64,000 bases of DNA from Hedera helix (taxonomy: Eukaryota; Streptophyta; Magnoliopsida; Apiales; Araliaceae), in the NCBI GenBank assembly GCA_947179155.2, contig OX359282.1:32892221-32956220 (forward strand), in the 5' to 3' direction. A program made the position numbers and the translations under genes. Under the pieces are notes generated by a model. It was not told the DNA's origin. It saw only the letters and a list, made by a program, of their open reading frames with translations, and did not search any database. Positions 46,112 to 58,787 of this stretch are shown here, piece by piece (position 1 is the stretch's first letter; each line of letters opens with the position of its first letter).

Positions 46112-47060
46112 TGTTAGCCCTACCAAGTTTTTACCAGTCCTGCAAAAGCATTAAACAGAGACAATTGTTAATATATATCTCAATATTTATTGATTCTTAT
46201 AAAAATTTCAGGAAAAGGGCTATTCTCAATGGAGCAGTTGACCAACTATTAAGTGTGTTAATTTATAATGGGTTATGCAATCCTGACTGTAGAGTGTGTA
46301 TATATTAACGTCCTAAGAATACTTGGAGAGTATTATTTTTCCACAAAACTCTTGGGAAGAAATGCAAAACAATTGTCTTGAATCAGTTTTGCAATCTTAT
46401 GCTCGTTTATTTCAAATTCGAAATACAATTCTAAACCAACGATTTTTAACAAAAAAAATTGTACTTAATCTTTTCAACAAATCCCTAATGTTCATTAGAA
46501 ATATGATTCTAAAAATATGATAGTAATCTCAATCTACTTAAAATATAAATAATTGCATGTTAAAAATTTCCTATTATTTTATTGCCTAAAATTAAAAATA
46601 TATATTTAATTTTAAAATGGACTAAAAGGCATAATACATATATATGTGAGTGTATATATATATAATGTGAAAAGAAAGGAATATATTACCACAAAAGAAA
46701 CCCCATTAAATAATTAAATAACATTCACCATTGGACGAATGAAGTAATAATGTGTATAAAATATGTAGATTGGACATTTGATTATAAGACAAAGGGTCGT
46801 TTTAGGTGGGCCAAAGACTTGATAAACCTCTAACTAAACATATGGTTTTTCAAAGAACGTGACCCAAACAGTGACATCTATGACTATGATATTTATGGAA
46901 TATGACATCTTGGAGAAGCGTGTAAAAACAATACATCGCTTAAGTCCACATTCTATGAAGTATAATAAATTAATAAATAAATAAAGTTATAATAACAACA
47001 ATCAACACTATATAACAGCTGTTGCGCTAAATTACAATAGCGTGGATTCATAGAGATTCT
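46112..47060 (-). promoter_or_regulatory. PHT1-B upstream region
   Basis: Homologous to 11580-12940 but shorter and with the distal block only once (about 46928-47059, containing AACAGCTGTTGCGC). A stretch ATGACATCTTGGAGAAGCG also has a counterpart in copy A (ATAACATCTTGTCGAAGCG). Confidence 0.6.
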
Positions 47061-48239
47061 CTTTTAATTTTATATAGAATGATTTATAAAATTATTTTTT
47101 TACATTAATATGATACGTAAAAAAAATTAAAGAATTTAAAATTTAATATAATTAATTAAATAATTTTAATATGATAAATAATAAATATAAAATATATTAA
47201 TACAATTTAAATTCTTAAAATTTTTATGTATCATGTTATTATTAAAAAATATAAAACTCTAATTTTACAAATTATCATGTAGATAATTTATTTCCTTGTA
47301 TTTAATGCATGTAGGATAGTAAACTACACGCATAAATAAAGAAGTCAAAATTTAATAAACGAAGATAAGGTTGTTAAACATGTTTTGGATCAACCTATTT
47401 GTTTGTTCTGATATTAACTACGAGGCACAAAGTTAAGAGATAGAAGTTATTTGTTGGGCTACTACCTATTTATTAACGCAAATAGGCCGATCATATTTAG
47501 CTCGGCCGTTATTGTCCATCGAATCTATTATGCGCACAAGAGATCTTTTGGATCCTATAAACTTAAATTAAAATCTTTATCACATTCGGATATTAATTAA
47601 TTATAATATTTAATATTAATTGATATAAAAATTATCAATCAACACTAAAAAAGATTATAGTTACCTCCTTCAATTATATCTCCGACGTACTATTCGTAAT
47701 AATTCTAAAGAACTGAATACTATAAATACTCTTTTTATCTTTTAATATATATCGTTTTAGAATTATTTTCAAATATTAAAAAAATAATTGTATAATATTA
47801 TATATAATATCAATTATTTATATTGTCCTTATATTAAAATAAGAATGTTACTTATTAAATAAAAAATAATAAGAGAATGAAAATTATATTTAATATTTAA
47901 AATAATATTAAAAATTAAACAATTAATATTTATTAAAAATTCTCAAACGACAAATATTAAGAGAAAAATACTTCTCTAAAATGATATTTAAAAAATGACG
48001 GAGGAAGTACAAGGTTAACTATAAAGGTATGTGATTTTGAATACAAAATACTTTAACCTACTAAATATTCTATTTTGAAATATGAACTTATTCTCGTACC
48101 AAAAATATCTTACGATCCAAATCGTCAAACACTTTTAATTCTTTTTATATAGGTTCATTTTTTAACCGGTGGTTAAACGTGAAAATAAATTCTAGCGTTA
48201 ACACTATTCATAAATTATTTTGATATTTTTATAAATAAA
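47061..48239. other. AT-rich intergenic
   Basis: No gene, no clear repeat border. 47380-47560 is of more mixed composition, but no frame is supported. Confidence 0.5.
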
Positions 48240-49129
48240 AATAATAATTTTATGTGATTAGTTTTACATAAATAGTAAATACATCTAAAATTTATGTGAG
48301 AAAAAAATTATGAAGACATTAAATAAAAAAAATTAATATTTTCATAATTATTTTTAATATTTTAACATTTAAATTGTCGTTATAAATATATAACAATAGT
48401 CAAAATTGTTATTATACATCTATAAAATAATGATTTGACTGTAAAAATATATTTTTTTCTATAGAAATATCAATTTCCTAATAAACTAATGAAGATATTT
48501 TACTTAAAAAATAAACAAAAAAATATCAAAAATGAAAAGGGAAAAACTTTTCAACAAACATACGAAATCATGTGAGTACAAATAAATTTAACTCCCATTA
48601 ATAAGAAACTATTATATTTTTCTAGAACATGGTGAATAATTTATTTTTCTTTATATGAATTTTTTGTAAATTTTATTACAAAAGCCCTGCATATAAGTGA
48701 GAAGAGCCTTACATATAAGTGAGAAAAGGAGTATACTATTAATCATGCTTTAAGAGTATGGAATAATTTTTTCCCATTGACAAAGGAAGTGTATTATTGA
48801 AGCTGAATAAAATCCAGAAATTATATGAAGAACTCCTACTATACCTCAAAAAAAATCAAAGCATAAAATTAAAGAGCATTTTATCTCACCTCAAAAGGGG
48901 CAGGCAAAGAATTGATAAGCAAGCACTTGACTTGATGATAATCAAATAGATGGCAGAGGATGAAAGCTAACACAAGGAAAAAGAGGGTAGCAATTAAGCT
49001 ACTCAAAACACTAGCTGTACGTATTTTACATTAGACATACACGTACCTATTATTCAATGTGTATATATCATAATTTGTATCTATATATATAGATATAAAA
49101 AAATGATGAGTAAAGAGATTTCAAGGAAA

Positions 49130-49170
<41 letters not shown>

Positions 49171-49420
49171 GAGTGATGTGGGAATGGAGGGAAGGAGGAT
49201 TTCAAGGAAGGTGAGAGAGAGAGAGAGAATGGAGGGAAGGAGGATTTTTCGAGGAAGGTGAGAGGGAAGGAGGGGGAAGTGAATGCATATTTAAGACTCT
49301 TTGGTCTTGGTATCTTGGATAGCATATTCCCTATTTCTTTTTGTGTGGTTTTGACTCTGTTTTCACAAGCTGAACTTGACTCATAAACCGTTGTGATTAT
49401 TACACTTGGCAAGATCTGGA
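48240..49420. repeat. PHT1 spacer, copy II, first part
   Basis: Counterpart of 38270-41620: shares AAAAACTTTTCAACAAACAT (48542 and 38333), ATTATATGAAGAACTCCT (48818 and 39759), CAGCTGTA-TTTACATTAGA and GTGATGTGGGAATGGAGGGA. It lacks the copia LTR and the long-TIR element present in copy I. Confidence 0.75.
49131..49171. repeat. Compound (TG)n(AG)n microsatellite
   Basis: About ten TG units run directly into about ten AG units, followed by two GAGGGAAGGAGGATTT-type direct repeats (49180-49280). The minus-strand open stretch over it is low complexity, not a gene. Confidence 0.95.
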
Positions 49421-51168
49421 GGGGTTAATTAGTCTCTCACTGTACGTCTCTTGGTCAACGGTCAAGTACCTTCTTTCAAGTATAATGTACTACTTTCTGT
49501 CTAATTGCCGCTAGTCTCGGTTTAGTTGAGCTGCCCGCTTGTCAAAATAAAATATTTTTAAATATATAGTTTAAAAATATTAATGAAATTTAAAGTATTT
49601 GCGTTGTATGAGAATTTTTTTTAACAATTTAAGGATAATTTTTTGAGCTCAAATGTTTACTATTTAAAAGCGTCCCAAACTCTGAATTTTTTTTATTTTT
49701 AATTTAAAAGTATTTTTAGTTAGTTCACTAAAATACTCCGCCAAATAGAATTTAAAAATTATGAAGTAACTAAAAGTAATGTTAATTATGCATGCATTTT
49801 TTTTGTTTTACAAATTAATTGAATTCACATCTTCAAATTTTACTATTGACTTCTTAAAGTCAATGCCTAACCTTCCCCTCGTTAGGTAGTCATCTATATA
49901 CATAACAAAATTTAGTTTTTTTTTGTCATTTTCTTTGGTTTTTGGTATAGGTTATTTAGAATTTCACTACGACTAAAACACTTTTTAATTTTTATTTACT
50001 TATTTTAAAGCAATTCAAATAGCTGCAAATAAAGTCCAAACCAAATAAGATTTTATTTTTTTTACACGCTCCTATAAAAGATGATTATGGTGTAATAATA
50101 TCATAAGAGTTAATAATAAATTATGAAAAATGATATTTTTACAGGATTTCGTAATATTTTTACATGTAATCTGTCGCTATAAATTTATAATAACAGTGAA
50201 AATCGTCGTTATAAACCTATAACTATATTTTTTATGTGAAAATATTAAAAAATCCTGTGAAAATATCAGTTTCCTAAATTATAAAACAACAAAACGAAAC
50301 TACATTATATGAAATTAGTAAGTTAAGTTGTGAAATTATTAACTATTAAAAATAATTAATAGTTAGTGTTGTAGAACCAAAATTATTTTTATGGTCCTTA
50401 CAAACTTTGGTGTTAACTTATTATTCTATAATAATTTTATTATTTAAAAGAATTCTTAAATTACTTAATCATAAAATAAATTTTAACTTTAAGAACATGT
50501 TTACAATTTTACTTTACTCAAATTTGGACTTTGAATAACTTAAATATTAAAAATATAAGTAAAAAATATTATGATTACATAATGGTTAATATTAAAAAAT
50601 ATATTGTATATTAAAAAATATATTAATCATTAAACTTTAATTATCAATTTTATTTCATATAGGAGATAGTTAGTTAATTAATGTTAAAAATAATTATGAC
50701 ATATATTAGTGACAAAAATTTATTTAATTTTTAAAATTAAAAGTCATAATAGTAACTTATTATTCCATAACAATTTTATTTCACAATAATTATATATTAA
50801 AAACATAAAAAATATTATGAGAAAATAATAATTAATATTAAAAAGCATAATATATATTGCAAAATATATTAATGATTAGACTTTAGTAACCAATTTTATT
50901 TTAGATAGGTGATCTTTAATTAATTAATGTTAAAAAAAATCTTCACTTATATATTAGTTATTAAAATTTAGTTACATTTTAAAAGTAAAAATCATGATGT
51001 AACTTATTATTTTATAACTATTTTATTTCATATAGAATTTTTTACAAACTATGTTGTGGCTTTTAGGCTTTACTCATTTTTGAACTCTAAAATATATATA
51101 AATTCGAAAGATTGAAAGCAAAAAATAAATATTAAATTTAAAAATAATAATAAACGACACATTACTAA
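49421..51168. other. AT-rich intergenic
   Basis: No gene. A likely MITE lies at 50105-50280 (separate entry). Two related AT-rich stretches (about 50560-50720 and 50770-50960) share TTAGTTAATTAATGTTAAAAA-like blocks. Confidence 0.5.
50105..50280. mobile_element. Putative small MITE with inverted ends
   Basis: The left arm GATATTTTTACAGGATTTCG then TAATATTTTTACATG is mirrored by the right arm ATGTGAAAATATTAAAAAAT then CCTGTGAAAATATCA. The centre has a TCGCTATAAATTTATAA / GTCGTTATAAACCTATAA pair. Related pieces occur near 43070-43140 and 48230-48480. Confidence 0.6.
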
Positions 51169-53833
51169 TGTAAGACCCTGAATTTTATGAAAGACAAAAT
51201 TTAATTTTTTTTCATTTATATATATTTTTTGAAACAGTAAGTGGTTAAATTAACAAAGTTAAAAGTGAAGGATGTTATGTGTAAAATATTTTATGTTGGA
51301 CAATATTCGTTTGGTCAGGAAATATTCGTTCTGTCGGAAAATATTCGTACGACGGCGCCGTACGAACCAATCATTGGTGGACCCCACAACGAATAATTGT
51401 CGGATGTAGAAAACGACATAAACAATTTTTAAATGGTCAATGGTATTATCACCTTTAATTGTTAAAATACTCAATGGTAAAAGAATAGTAATATACGGTA
51501 TTACAAGTAACATACGGTATTGCACAGTAGCACACGGTCTTGCACAGTAGCACACGGCATTGCACAGTGTTTCGTATTATTAAACTGATAATGTGGTTAT
51601 TGTATAATATTTGACTTTATTGTCACATGCACAATAATTCATATTATTAAACTGATAATTGTCACAATAGCATATGTACAATAATTCACATTATTGAATC
51701 AATAATTGTCATTACACAGTAACGTATTCTTTCTTTTACATACTTTCTGCATTATTGTTATCTCTATTATGATGTTAATTAAACTGTTGTATTTCATTAT
51801 TAATTAATTTGATATTTAACTCAGAGAGCTAACTACACTGTATTTATAACAATTAGTTATAATAATAAATAAGTGTGAATTATTGTTGAATAATTGAATT
51901 AATAAAATTACTTGTTTATTAATATAAAGTTAGGTGATATAAAATGAATGATATATATTAAAGATAATATAATAATTATAGAATTTTAAATGAACGGTGT
52001 AGATTGAATATGATATTTAAATGAATGATTTAGATTAAGGAAATCTTAAAAGATGAAATGAATGGTATAAATTAAAAATAATATAAATTTTGAAATAGAT
52101 GGTGTAGATTAAAGATGATCTTTAAATGAATGATTTAAATTAAAGAAATCTTAAAAGATGAAATGAGTGGTAAGGATTAAACATTATCTTGAAATTAACG
52201 GTTTGAATTAAATTAGGAAATCTTGGTTATGATAAGATTTTTGGTTATAAATAGAGACTTTAACTTAAGGATTTTTCATAAACTTTCTTACTTGTATTTC
52301 TTTAACTCTCTAAATACTTCTTGTGTAAGTTCCCTCTAAGTGTGCTTAAGTCATTTTGAGTATTTGTGAAGATATATAAATGTACGTGGACTGTTCAAGT
52401 TAATCAATCTCATTTAAATCAATATTCAGTCACATGTTAAGGTAAGGAATATCATCTTCTTTCATATTCTATTATTTAAACTTACTACGATAAGGGATTA
52501 TCATTCTTTTATTTTTGAAAATAATATCGTTTCTCTCTTACTCATAAGACGTGTCATTTATTTTCATGTATTAAATTATGGGAATAACCTTACGGCGCGG
52601 ATTATCGCCTATTGGTGAATAACCTATCGTATTCATTCCTTATTAATCTCTGAGAATAACCTTACGGCGCGGATTACCACCTGTTTGGTGAATAACTTTT
52701 CGTATTCAAATTTTATTAAATTGTGGGAATAACCTTACTGCGCGGACTACCGTCTGTTGGTGAATAACTCTTTGTATTTATTTCTTATTTGTCTCTTGTA
52801 GAAATAATTTGTTTACATGAATTATTACATGACACTATTGAACTGTAACCGTTATTCTGAACTGTGGATCTTGAATATCATTTTTGAATTTCACTCCACA
52901 TCATGTTGATAATTTGGACACTATTTAAATCTGCACAAAGTAAACTTCTGATACTTATTGTTTATCCTGTTTCTTCTGTTCATCATTTATATCATTTTAA
53001 TCATCCAAAATCAAGTTGTTGTGAATATCTGTGGCGGGGGGCACATATGCGATATAATTGTTGAACAGATGATAGGTTAAAGGCGATATAATAGGTTAAA
53101 GGCGATACATCTGTTCGGTGTCTTTTTATGGCACGTAGTGGATGTTCTCTTTGGCCCGTACCGCAAAGATGAACTATTGTTTGGTATGATTATAACCAAA
53201 GGCTGAATCTCTTATAATAATGACCGTTGGTGTTATATTGAATATCTTTGGCCCGTAGTGCAAAGATGAACTGTTGATTTGCATAATTATGACCAGGAAC
53301 TGTGAGTTTGTATTCTCATGGTCAGTGGTGTTTCAAATAATAAAAGTTGAAGATGTTTTTTCTGAAAAGAGAAGCGAGTGGACACTATAGTCTGCATTAT
53401 TCTTCTAATAGATTGCTCATTCCGCTGCTATTATTAATTTAAACGTTGTTCAAGAATTTAACTGCAGATTTTTATATAAACCTTGTATTCTATTAAGTAC
53501 TCAACTGTTGAAGGCTAACGATAATTATTCATCATTATCTTAGTCATGATATTCTTTACTGGGCTATTTGAACTCACCCTTTCTTTTGTTCCATTGTTTT
53601 TCAACAGGAGCTGAGAACGTAGCTGGGTCTAGCCGGGGAATGGAGTGAGAGTCCAAGGGATAGCTATCGTAGTCTTCACGTGTTGTAAAATAATGTGACA
53701 ACAGTCGTGAAAGACTTAGTTATATATTATTATACAATGTATTGTTGTACGTTACACTACTTGTAATAATTTTATTATAGTCTTTTGACAACTCAAGTTT
53801 GGGTTGTGTGGACCCAGATTTGAGGGCGTCATA
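51169..53833 (+). mobile_element. Solo LTR, gypsy-like, with ACTAA target duplication
   Basis: 2665 bp, starting TGTAAGACCCTGAATTTTATG (first 20 bases diagnostic) and ending GACCCAGATTTGAGGGCGTCATA, with perfect 5-bp flanks ACTAA (51164-51168 and 53834-53838). A TATA core GGTTATAAATAGAG lies at about 52241-52254. U3-type short repeats CACGG-ATTGCACAGTAG occur at 51490-51570. No internal coding region. Confidence 0.88.
52571..52795. repeat. ~73-bp tandem repeat inside the solo LTR, three units
   Basis: Each unit holds GGAATAACCTTACGGCGCGG and later TTGGTGAATAAC; starts at about 52571, 52643 and 52716. A single decayed start of a fourth follows. The sister LTR at 53918-56292 lacks it. Confidence 0.9.
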
Positions 53834-53917
53834 ACTAACACTTGATTGTGAATTTTTGATAATTGTTTGTTTGAATAATGTTTGTAGTCATTCTAATTGT
53901 AATAATAAGTTAATTTA

Positions 53918-54548
53918 TGTAAGACAACAAAATTATAAAATGCAAATTTTATTTTTTTATATATATATATTTTTATGAAACAGTAAGTTGTTAAATTGAC
54001 ATAGTTAAAAGTTAAATATGTTATGTACAAATTTTATTTGTCGGACAACATTCGTTTTGTCGAAGAATATTCGTTTTGCCGAGAAATATTCGAGTCGTAC
54101 GACGGTGCTGAAATAGTCAATCATTGGTAGACCCCACAATAGAATATTGTCGGATATAGAAAACGACAGAAGTAATTTTTTTATAAAAACAGTGTTATCA
54201 CTTTTAACTGTTAAAATACCGGAGATAAAAAATAGTAGCATACTGTATTTTATGATATTTTGTTGTAGCACACAGTATTCTATAATAACACATGGTATTG
54301 CACAGTGTCTTATATTATTGATCTGATAACATGGTTATTGCACAGTATTCACTAATAATTAATGATACACAGTATTTTGCGTTATTGATTCAATAATTGT
54401 CATTACGTTGTAGTTTATATCATCGAGCCAATAATTGTTATTGCACTGTATTAAATCAAATAATTGTCAATAACGTATTTCTTACATTATTGTTCAATTA
54501 TTATTATCACTGTTGTAACATTACCTTAATTATTGTATTATTAGTGGA

Positions 54549-54580
<32 letters not shown>

Positions 54581-56292
54581 GTGAACAGTATCTGGACCCT
54601 CTATGGGGGCCACATGAATAATGAATGTGAATTGGTGAAGAATAGCAGGTAGTGTGCGCTGTCACTTTTGAAAATTAGGTTGGCGTGCAGCACACCTACA
54701 CAGTGCATTCCCCTCTCCTATAAATAGTTTGCTCAGCTGAATAGAAAAAATACACCTAAAATATAAAAAAATTCTGTAAGTATTTTGTGAGTTTTCTTTG
54801 AGAATAGTAAGGTTATTTTGAGTGTTTGTAAACCAAAAGGAGTGCAGAAAATTTTCAAGTAAGTATTTTATTAAAGAGTAGTAATTGCACAAATACTTAT
54901 TTCACATAGTATTCACAAATCTTTATTTATAAGACTCTTCTTTGAGAAGATTTATTTCAAAAAACTTTCTTAGAAAGATTTATTATTATTTTTGAAGTTA
55001 TTATTTTACACTATAAAAATTTATAATATATAAATAATTTTAATAGTTTATAATATATGAGTTATCATACACCTTGAAATTGATATATGGTAATTAGTAA
55101 TTATATTATAAATACATAAGTTAATCAACTTCATTTTTATCAATATCCAGTCACGTAATAAGGTAAGCGATACTATCTTTTTCATCTTTCATTATTCAAA
55201 CTTACTACGGTAAGGAATATCATTTCTTTTATACTCTTAAACTTATTATGGTAAGTATTGTTCGGTAAAACTTCTGAAATGATCATAATTTTCTTAATAG
55301 TTCATGCTTCATTTAATATTTTTTCAATTGAACCTTCCTATTTACTTGGACCTTTCTATTAAACTTCAATCGTTCTTTTGAAATATGGATCTTGTATATC
55401 GTTCTTGAATTTGAGTATACATTATGTTGACAATTTGAACATTATTTGAATCTGTACAAAGTAAAATTATAAACTTCCGATATTTATTGTTATTCATGTT
55501 TCTTCTGTTCATCAGTTATATATTTGTTATTTTTCTAATTATCAAGAATCAAATTATTGTTAATATCTGTGACCTGGAGCATAGGTTGGATAAGGGTGTT
55601 ATTAGGTTAAAGGCGATATATTTGATGGTATGTCTTTTAGGGCATACGGTGAATGTTCTCTTCGGTCTGTAGTGCAAAGATGAACTATTATTTGGTATGA
55701 TTATCACCAAAGGCTGAAGAGTGGTATGATCATGACTGTTGGTGTTATATTTGAATATCTTTGACCGTAATGCAAAGATGAACTGTTGACTTGATTGATT
55801 ATGACCAGGAACTGTGAGTTTGCATTATCATAGCCAGTGGTATTTCAGATAATAAAAGTTGATGATGTTTTTCTTAAAAAGATAAGCGAATGGACATCAT
55901 GGTCCATATAATTTTTCTAATGGTTGTTTTTCTTCTGTAGTTGTTGATTTGAACTTTGTTTAAAGATTTAACTGCAGTTGTTGAATTAAAATTGGTTGTT
56001 TTAATTATTCTATCAAGAACTCAATTATTAAAGGCTAACGATAATTTATTCGTCATTATCTTAGTTTTAATATTCTTTACTGGACAATTTGAGCTCACCC
56101 TTTTTTTTAATCTATTATTTTTCAACAGGAGAAAAGAACGTTATAGTAATTTTCACATGTTATAAAATAGTGTAGCAACAATAGTGAAGACTTAGTTGTA
56201 TATTATTGTACGATATACTGTATTATAATAGTTGTTGTGTATTTTGACAACTTAAGTTTACGCTGTATGGGTCCATATTTGAGATCCTCACA
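53918..56292 (+). mobile_element. Second solo LTR of the same family, with ATTTA target duplication
   Basis: 2375 bp, starting TGTAAGACAAC and ending TTTGAGATCCTCACA, with perfect flanks ATTTA (53913-53917 and 56293-56297). It aligns along its length with 51169-53833, for example GAAACAGTAAG-TGTTAAATT, CCAATCATTGGT-GACCCCACAA, TCGGAT-TAGAAAACGACA, CAGTCACGT-A-TAAGGTAAG and AACTGCAG. The TATA core CCTATAAATAG is at about 54717. Confidence 0.88.
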
Positions 56293-57185
56293 ATTTAAAA
56301 TTAAAAAAAAACTATAATCATTGTATATGTAAAATAAATAAAAAATTAAATATAAATTTATTTTAAAAATAAAGTCGTACTTTGCCCAGACGACTTATCT
56401 AGTGTAGGATTGTTCCCCAAAGGCATGGCATGTAGGTCAAGCTTTTAGGCTTGCCAATTATTGGTATCCGACTTGATTCACCCGAACCATTTTTGAGTAA
56501 CCATGTTAATTTTTTAAAAAAATTTATTATGTATGACGATAAATTTGAATCGAATTATAATTAAAAAAATATATTAATATATAAAATTAAAAAAAAGTTT
56601 AAAAAAAAATTCACATATTACATATTCTTCTAAAAAAATTACTATTATTCTTTTTCACTTACCCGTCAATCAAAAAAACGACATAAATATTTGTAATATA
56701 TATTCTTTCTTTTTTCTAAAACTACATGGTCAATAATATGGATATGCTTTTCACTAATTTTTCCAGTTCAACAAAATTTTATATTATTGAATATAAATTT
56801 TGTACCACGAACAATATTTTTCTGGTGTGAAAAGAATATTAATTAAGAAATAGAAGTAAATATTTTTTACGTTTCAAAATATAATATTAATATCGACATT
56901 TTGAAGTCTATTTAAGATAATTTATGAAAAAGTAAAAAATTTAGCTATAATATATAAATTGATCGTACTGAAATTTTATAAATTTTAATATATATGAGAT
57001 CAAATTAAAAATTTATATTTTTTTCAATTAAATCTAAATATGTATCACTCTTACCTCCTTTATATATGTGTTTTTCTATAATTTTTTTAAATTAAATAAT
57101 AATATAATTTACATTATTTTTTGAAATAATTAAGGAATCAACTATTTATGAACAATTTGTGATTAAAAAAAGTTTATTAAGAGTC

Positions 57186-57232
57186 AATGTATGTATGTAT
57201 GTATGTATGTGTGTGTATATATATATATATAA
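57186..57232. repeat. (TATG)n(TG)n(TA)n microsatellite
   Basis: Compound simple repeat at the stated position. Confidence 0.9.
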
Positions 57233-58088
57233 TGTTACTAGTGATTATATATCATTATAATTAAATATATATTTTATATATACAATTCCAAAATACAAAA
57301 TTATTTTTAAAAATTAGTCCGAGAACACTGTTCACTGATATCCGCTATATTATAGAATAAAAATTATGCCATTTAACTTGACAGTGAAACATAAATAATG
57401 AAAATAAAGGGCAATTATTTAACATGAATACAGTTAGGAGGTTAACTACAAAAATTAGAAATAATTTTTTAAAATGGCCGACTTTGAAAAGTATTGTTAT
57501 CATTTAGACAGGGCAGTAGTAGTCTGTAATACTATGCTTTATTCCGCTGTCTTTTACAGATGCATCTGTACAATTGTTACACGGCAATTCAACACACTCA
57601 CACATATATTCGTAACGAATTGTACTCTTTTGCCCTCTTGCGCAGTTGTACAAAAATAATAATAATAATAATAAATTATATATATTCAATCATTTGTAAT
57701 GTTAGAACACAACAGCTCAATTAAATTTAATTTTTTTTTTAGATTAATTCAGACAATTGTTAATACAAAAGAGTAGCTATTTGTCATTTTCATCTTGAAA
57801 ATTACGTAGGAAGTTGGAATAAAAAATCATAAAATAACATCTAATGTTATAAAATTAAATTATTATATGGAAGAAATATCACAAAAGAGCTTGAAGAATG
57901 GATCTTGCACCCTACAAATAATTTATTAATATATAGTTTAGGCAAACAAGGAGATATATATAACTGAAGGGCCGGCCGGCTGTACGGTGGCTTGTGATTT
58001 ATAAATGTCATGGCCCACGTTCCTAGAGGATGCATTCAAACTTCAAAGTCTACGTCAACGGGACTTTTGGGTATATAAAAATAATTTT

Positions 58089-58304
58089 CTTAACATGTGT
58101 CCTAAGGGTACACGTTAAGCGTAGAAAATAATGTATAATATTATTTGTTTATGTAGACACACTGAATTCAATGTATATAAAAATAATATATTAGTAGACC
58201 CTATGTATTGAATTCAGTGCAATTATATAAAAAAATAATTTTTAACAGGTCTCATCTCTTATTTTTTGTGTTTAGCATATACCCTTAGGACACATATTAA
58301 ACGG
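58089..58304. mobile_element. MITE with ~30-bp inverted ends, copy 1
   Basis: Left end CTTAACATGTGTCCTAAGGG; right end, inverted, CGTTTAATATGTGTCCTAAG. The interior carries the pair GAATTCAATGTATATAAAAA / CCTATGTATTGAATTCAGTG. A second copy is at 62515-62722. No coding capacity. Confidence 0.85.
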
Positions 58305-58731
58305 ACCTATATAAAAATGGGACAGAATGGGAGTGTCAAATATACTTGTTCGTGAAGATAAATTTAGGTCAAATATATTTGGTCACCAATATGACATAAT
58401 ATATTAGATATATAAGATTAACATTTTTTAAAATTGTAAGTCTTATAATAATAACTTTTAGTTTATTATAAAAGTTGAATGCAATGAAGCGATAAGACAA
58501 AGTGTTGATTGCACAAGGATGACACGTGAAGTGCTAATTGACAATATCATGAGAGGGATGAAATTAGAATCGAAGCTAAAATAGAAATTAAAATGAATCG
58601 AAGCCGAAACTAAAGACATGATCAAAATTTGAAACTGCAAATGAATTGAAAATAAAAACTAAAACTAAGCAGTAAGCACAATGGAAAGGAAAGTATAATA
58701 TTCTGTTTACGTTTATATATTATTGACGGCA

Positions 58732-58736
<5 letters not shown>

Positions 58737-58786
<50 letters not shown>
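58737..58786. repeat. (TG)n(TA)n microsatellite
   Basis: Simple repeat at the stated position. Confidence 0.95.

Positions 58787-58787
<1 letters not shown>

Noticed and set aside
46112..46126. Five-codon N-terminal extension of PHT1-B
   Set aside because: It would begin at TTG; the next ATG gives the same MAREQLEVLN start as PHT1-A, and the extension lies in the leader next to the splice acceptor.
49068..49412. 114-codon minus-strand open stretch
   Set aside because: Built on TG/AG microsatellites and their purine-rich flanks; Ser/Leu/His repeats only.
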